NCBI GenBank assembly: GCA_002914805.1
Contig: JXTB01000083.1
Span: 122,731-186,730, forward strand
From: Parasponia andersonii
Taxonomy: Eukaryota > Streptophyta > Magnoliopsida > Rosales > Cannabaceae
DNA: 64,000 nt
Direction: 5' to 3'
A program made the position numbers and the translations under genes. The notes below the pieces were generated by a model, which was not told the DNA's origin, ran no database searches, and saw nothing but the letters and a program-made list of their open reading frames with translations. This document shows, piece by piece, positions 59,568 through 64,000 of the stretch (positions are counted from its first letter, which is position 1; each line of letters opens with the position of its first letter).

Positions 59568-59767
59568 CTCGGGTCGTCGACGGGTGACGTGAGTCCCAGA
59601 GTGCGAGCAATTTCGAGGTCTGCTGGCAAGTTTTGGCTTTACGCAGCAGTTCACTCTTCGCACGTTATCTCGGGTCGTCGACGGGCGACGTGAGTCCCAG
59701 AGTGCGAGTAATTTCGAGGTCCGCTGGCAAGTTTTGGCTTTGTGCAGCAGTTCACTCTTCGCACGTT
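59568..59767. repeat. 101-bp minisatellite (first copy, two units)
   Basis: Units begin CTCGGGTCGTCGACGGG at 59568 and 59669, a period of 101 bp, and include GACGTGAGTCCCAGAGTGCG and a GGCAAGTTTTGGCTTT segment. The array is cut off by the N at 59768. Tandem repeats in this part of the element are common in Tat-lineage retroelements. Confidence 0.85.
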
Positions 59768-59768
59768 N
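59768..59768. other. Single-N assembly join followed by rewound sequence
   Basis: The base is N. To the right, the sequence restarts at the equivalent of 57695 (offset about 2075 bp) and repeats it with well under 2 percent difference before continuing further into the element. Confidence 0.85.
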
Positions 59769-60797
59769 TTGAACTCCCGCACCGCGCTGGCCGAGCGCTG
59801 CAAGGCCGCCCTCGCCGAATTGAGGTCCGATTTTGACTTGTATCGAGGCCTCGAGGAAGCGAGGGTTAGCAGTGCGGTGGCGCATGCCCTGAGCGTTGAA
59901 AAGGCCAGGAGTGAGGAGCTAGCGGCGAAATTAGCTCGATCGGAGGCGGATAACGTTGCCCATTCCGAAGCCGCTAGGTTGGCCCAAGGCGAGCTGAGGA
60001 TCAAAGAACGAGAGCTTCAGAGCGCGGGGGCAGAGATGGGGTTGGCCTTCATCGCTCGAGACAATGCTGTCGAAGACGCCAAGGAAGCAAGGAAAGCTGA
60101 GGCGGTGGCCAAACTTGAAGCCCATGCTTTGCAACGCAGACTCGATAGGTCCCACGAGGTAAACTGACACCTTTTTATGGACCATAAAAATCTGATGGTC
60201 GCTCGGGTGGAGGCGTCCCATAAGCATTGTGCAGACCTTGCTGGTATTAATTCTTTGTTGCTCGACTTATCGCAGCGGCAGGCGGAACTAAGGGTGGCGG
60301 CGCTAAAAGATAGACTTGCGGATGCGGAGAAGCTGAAAATTAGGTATCAGAAGCAGGTGGACGTTTTTTCTGCAGAAGGTTATAGGTCCGGCTGGGATAA
60401 CAGAGAGTTCGAAAACCATGCCGAGGTGGTGACACCAGACCAATTCGACGATCAGAAAGGCGTCGAGAGGGACAACTATTCCATTAGGCACTATATGCAG
60501 CAGCTCGAGAATGAGATCAAGATCATATATCCGGCGGACGTGCTGGAGATGCTCGCTGCGGAAAAGGATGGGCCCTCCACATCTGCTTCTGGTGCCATGG
60601 CAGTTACTCCCGCTGCTAATCCGCCAGGCCAAACTTCTGAGCCCCAGGTCATTCAACCCAACTCTGATGCTTCACTCGGGGAAGGACTCGGAGCTGTCGT
60701 CGTGTCCAGTGACGAGTCCAACCCGGCCACGCCACTCTCCCCCGAAGCCGCGGCGAGTGCTGGTGACGTCCGCCCTTCCTCGGATGGAGGTAATTAG
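59769..60797 (+). mobile_element. Repeated copy of the antisense accessory ORF
   Basis: Near-identical repeat of the coiled-coil part of 57695-58830, with the downstream short open stretch again at 61100-61309. Its beginning is lost at the N join. It has about one break relative to the first copy. It probably represents the same locus read from an overlapping contig. Confidence 0.6.
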
Positions 60798-61648
60798 GCT
60801 TTCCCCCCCCTCCCCCCGACTATGTACATTTGTAGAGTGATTAGGCTCCCCCCCAAAGTATGTACATTTGTAAAATTGACAGTATGCTGTAAACCTCCAA
60901 ATAAACAATAAAAGATGCTCCGCCATTTTTACTGTTTTCTTTCGCTTTTCACCACTTGCCGAACTGACCGCGAAGGCACAGTTTCGGGTTGTTAGCGCGT
61001 TTTCATGTGGCCGTGGTTACTCAGAACGTCTTTGGACATAGGGGAGAAGGCTCTGGCTTACCCTGTTTTACTGCACCGTAACCTTCGCTGTAATTTGTTT
61101 TGGCAGAGTTTGATCCCCGCGTATGGCTAGATTTCTCCGACCCCAAATGGGACCGTGCTCGGAGCCAACTCCAGGGTTTAGTCGACCATTGCCTAGATCC
61201 ATCATTGCAGAGGAAGAGGCCCGGGCTCGGCTCTTATCGAGAACGAACCGGACGTTATCATAGTGACATCTCTCTGAGGGTCCGCTCCAGGCCTGCGCCT
61301 CGCCAATAGGGCTCTTTAGTGTTTACTGCCGTTGCTCACACATTTTGTACTTTGACGGCATAATACATAGGCTTTTAATTTTGGTTTTTGCTTTCTTTTT
61401 TCTTTGATTATCTCTGGACTACCTCCGACGGGTAGATTCCAGCTCTGTTCACATCTTGATCATGCAAAGATAAATCTGTTTGTCCAACGCATATTTCCCT
61501 TTAACTTGTAGCGTGGACAAAACATTCCTTAAGGAAAGTCCACTTCCAATGGGTGGATTCTGACTTCGCCTTTAGCCTAAAATGTTTCTTCGGGGGTTCG
61601 ACATTCATTCGCTGGTCGTATGCCCCCAACTCATTGTTCGCACGTTTT

Positions 61649-61893
61649 CTCGGGTCGTCGACGGGCGACGTGAGTCCCAGAGTGCGAGCAATTTCGAGGT
61701 CTGCTGGCAAGTTTTGGCTTTGCGCAGCAGTTCACTCTTCGCACGTTATCTCGGGTCGTCGACGGGCGACGTGAGTCCTAGAGTGCGAACAATTTCGAGG
61801 TCTGCTGGCAAGTTTTGGCTTTGCGCAGCAGTTCACTCTTCGCACGTTATCTCGGGTCGTCGACGGGCGACGTGAGTCCCAGAGTGCGAACAA
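61649..61893. repeat. 101-bp minisatellite (second copy, about 2.4 units)
   Basis: Units begin at 61649, 61750 and 61851 with period 101 bp, the last one truncated. This copy shows how the array ends, running into AAGTACTCACACGG, a short motif repeated about 78 bp further on. Confidence 0.85.
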
Positions 61894-62005
61894 GTACTCA
61901 CACGGTTAGTGAGTTCAAGAGTTAAAGAGAAACTTAACATATTCTGGATTTGAACTTTTTCAATTATACAAGTACTCACACGGTCTTACATTGTCCCTGT
62001 GTGCC

Positions 62006-63675
62006 TTACGCGTAGTATTTTTTCAAGTGCTGAGCGTTCCACGTGTTCGGTATGCTTTTCCCCGTTTTGAGCTCCTTTAAGATATATGCGCCGTTGTCGA
62101 GCGCTTTGATTATCTCATAGGGTCCGACCCAATTGGAGTCTAGCTTTGAGGCATTCCCGGTCCTAGCCTTTAGGACCCAATCCCCAGCACTGAATCGTCG
62201 GGGATTAACCCTTTTAGCGTAGTAAGACCTCGCCCGCTGGTGGTATGCAGCTAGGTGGATCAAGGCCATATCTCTTGTTTCCTCCAGGAGGTCCGTGTTA
62301 TGGCTTAACTGGCACTCGTTTAGGGGGCAGTCCTCAACCACTTCGGAGCGGAGGGTCGGGAGGCCGACCTCGACCGGGATTACAGCTTCGGATCCGAAGA
62401 CCATGGTAAATGGCGTTTTCCCAGTAGACCTCCGCTCTGTGGTTCGATGGGCCCACACAACGGCTGGCAGTTCTTCTAACCATTTGCCTTTAGCCTCCTG
62501 CAAGTTCTTCTTGATGTTGCTGAATATGGCCTTGTTTGTCGCCTCCGCTTGCCCGTTCCCTTGAGGGTAGTTTACGGAGGAAAAACTGAGCCTTATACCG
62601 TATAGCTCGCATAATTCCTTAAATTTGGCATTCTGGAATTGCGTGCCATGGTCGGCGTGTATTTCCTTAGGGATCCCGAATCGGCAGATTATGCTCTTCC
62701 AGATAAAGTTAATCGTGTCCGTCTTATTTACCGTCGTGTAAGCTTCGGCCTCTACCCATTTGGTGAAGTAATCCGTGGCCAGCAGGACGTACCTCTTCCC
62801 TCCTGGACTTCTGGGGAGCTCACCGACTATATCCAGACCCCATTTAGCGAACGGCCATGGAGTTATGTTTGAATGAAGGATCTCGGCGGGTTGACGCTTC
62901 ATCGGAGCGAACCTCTGGCATCTGTCACATTTTTTCACAAAGTTGGTCGCCTCCGTCATCATGTACGGCCAGAAATATCCGGCTGTCAGAGCCTTGTGGG
63001 CGAGGCTTCGGCCGCCCGAGTGATTGCCACATACTCCCTCGTGGATCTCCTGCATCAATTTTTGTGCTTCGGCGGGGCCTACACATCGTAGCATTGGGCC
63101 CATTGCCGACCTCCTATATAACTGTTCGCCGATCATAGAGTATCTGGCAGCCTTTAGTCTGACCGTCCTTGCCTCCTGAGGGTCTTTGGGCAGGTTCCCC
63201 AGTGTCAAGTATTGCGTGATGGGCCTCATCCACCCTTCGTCAGGAACGCTAGCAGAGAGTACGTGGTGCGCAGGGGTCTGCGTGGGGTCTGTCATGCCCC
63301 CGCCGTCCAACAAAACCTCTATGCTCTCATCGGTGCCCCCAATTGATGCATTCTTAGCTAGCGCGTCGGCCCTCTGGTTCTCCTCCCTGGGGATCTGCTC
63401 GATATTGAAACTAGCAAAGCGTGCTCTTGCCCCCATCACCTTGGAGAAATACCTGTGCAGTCTCGGCTCCTTTACTTCGAAGTCTCCCTTGACCTGACCC
63501 GCGATCAACTGCGAGTCGGTCTTCACGGCGATGTTTTCTACCCCGAAATGTAATGCCCGCTCGAGGCCTTGTAACAATGCTTCGTATTCGGCTTCATTGT
63601 TAGTGGCCTGGAACCCAAGCCTCAGTGCTTTCTCGACTCTGAGGCCCGTTGGGGTCTGTAAAACTATCCCGATTC
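62006..63675 (-). mobile_element. RNase H and integrase part of pol, Tat-like element
   Basis: A 556-residue open frame on the minus strand, cut at its start by the N at 63676. The first part is an archaeal-type RNase H, recognised by TNNEAEYEALLQGL, KTDSQLIAGQ and NQRADALAK. Then comes the integrase: a zinc-binding HHCC region with CGNHSGG and KKCDRCQRF, and the catalytic core with GLDIVGELPRSPGGK, ADHGTQF and NYPQGNGQAEATNKA. A C-terminal part follows with GDWVLKA, NWVGPYEI and a stop shortly after WNAQHLKKYY. No chromodomain follows, in contrast to the Tekay-like element. This stretch looks whole. Confidence 0.92.
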
Positions 63676-63676
63676 N
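63676..63676. other. Single-N assembly join followed by rewound sequence
   Basis: The base is N. Sequence from 63677 to the window end repeats 62757-63080 without visible difference, an offset of 920 bp. Confidence 0.85.
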
Positions 63677-64000
63677 CATTTGGTGAAGTAATCCGTGGCC
63701 AGCAGGACGTACCTCTTCCCTCCTGGACTTCTGGGGAGCTCACCGACTATATCCAGACCCCATTTAGCGAACGGCCATGGAGTTATGTTTGAATGAAGGA
63801 TCTCGGCGGGTTGACGCTTCATCGGAGCGAACCTCTGGCATCTGTCACATTTTTTCACAAAGTTGGTCGCCTCCGTCATCATGTACGGCCAGAAATATCC
63901 GGCTGTCAGAGCCTTGTGGGCGAGGCTTCGGCCGCCCGAGTGATTGCCACATACTCCCTCGTGGATCTCCTGCATCAATTTTTGTGCTTCGGCGGGGCCT

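Larger units (their letters stand above)
56321..64000 (-). mobile_element. Ty3/gypsy retroelement, Tat-like lineage, partial (runs off the window)
   Basis: Fossil or young element on the minus strand with its 3' end at the left. Parts seen: 3' LTR 56321-57165; polypurine tract 57166-57186; an extra ORF on the opposite strand (57496-58830 and a repeated copy near 59769-60797); a 101-bp minisatellite; and the RNase H plus integrase end of pol (62006-63675). The archaeal-type RNase H and an antisense ORF between pol and the 3' LTR are features of the Tat lineage (Grande/Retand-like). The 5' LTR, gag, protease and reverse transcriptase lie beyond the window. The visible pol part looks unbroken, and near-identical repeated segments suggest a young element. 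Single-N joins interrupt it at 57694, 59768 and 63676. Confidence 0.82.

Noticed and set aside
1-64000. CRISPR arrays, rRNA genes, organelle DNA insertions, bacterial-type operons
   Set aside because: No regularly spaced direct repeats of CRISPR type and no rRNA or long organelle-like stretches were recognised; gene structure is eukaryotic throughout.

Overview
The window is nuclear DNA of a flowering plant, almost certainly a eudicot. Evidence is the compact intron-containing genes with GT-AG introns, the plant-only families (WRKY, EDR2_C/CW14, plastid MinE), a plant-type tRNA-Ile(AAT), very AT-rich intergenic DNA full of small inverted-repeat elements, and two plant Ty3/gypsy lineages (Tekay-like chromovirus and Tat-like). 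Species cannot be told from the sequence alone. Layout: 1.2-2.6 kb, plastid-division factor MinE (+). 3.0-6.1 kb, repeat island with a foldback element followed by a nested stack (LTR piece inside a hAT-like element inside a Mutator-like element). 6.7 kb, tRNA-Ile(AAT). 7.0-10.0 kb, seven-exon DUF3598-type gene, probably plastid-targeted (+). 15.1-18.3 kb, group I WRKY factor of the WRKY3/4 type (+). 21.5-25.3 kb, CDK-like kinase of the IBS1/At1g54610 group with an N-myristoylation signal (+). 26.1-26.4 kb, a GC-rich, strongly self-complementary island that looks like an unannotated structured RNA, possibly H/ACA-type (-). 27.2-31.9 kb, CW14-like DUF1336/EDR2_C protein, ten coding exons plus a 5'UTR intron (-). 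36.8-49.3 kb, Tekay-like retroelement sequence (-) present as two overlapping pieces joined by a single N. 49.3-54.5 kb, intergenic DNA with small DNA elements and a 59-base T run. 54.5 kb, first coding exon of a TMEM230-like gene (+). 56.3-64 kb, a Tat-like retroelement (-) running off the window, with an antisense Transposase_28-type ORF. The missing rest of the TMEM230 gene suggests that this element sits in its intron. The sequence carries four single-N joins (44156, 57694, 59768, 63676). After three of them the sequence rewinds and repeats DNA already shown (by about 3.4, 2.1 and 0.9 kb), so part of the apparent tandem structure is probably unmerged contig overlap rather than biology. The host genes form no operon or cluster with a shared pathway. 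Recurring themes are plastid function (MinE, the DUF3598 gene with its TGGGCC promoter cluster) and defence or signalling (WRKY, IBS1-like kinase, EDR2-domain protein), which may be coincidence. The most interesting unexplained items are the structured RNA candidate at 26.1-26.3 kb, the triple-nested transposon stack with recognisable target duplications, and the probable intronic retroelement insertion in the TMEM230 gene.
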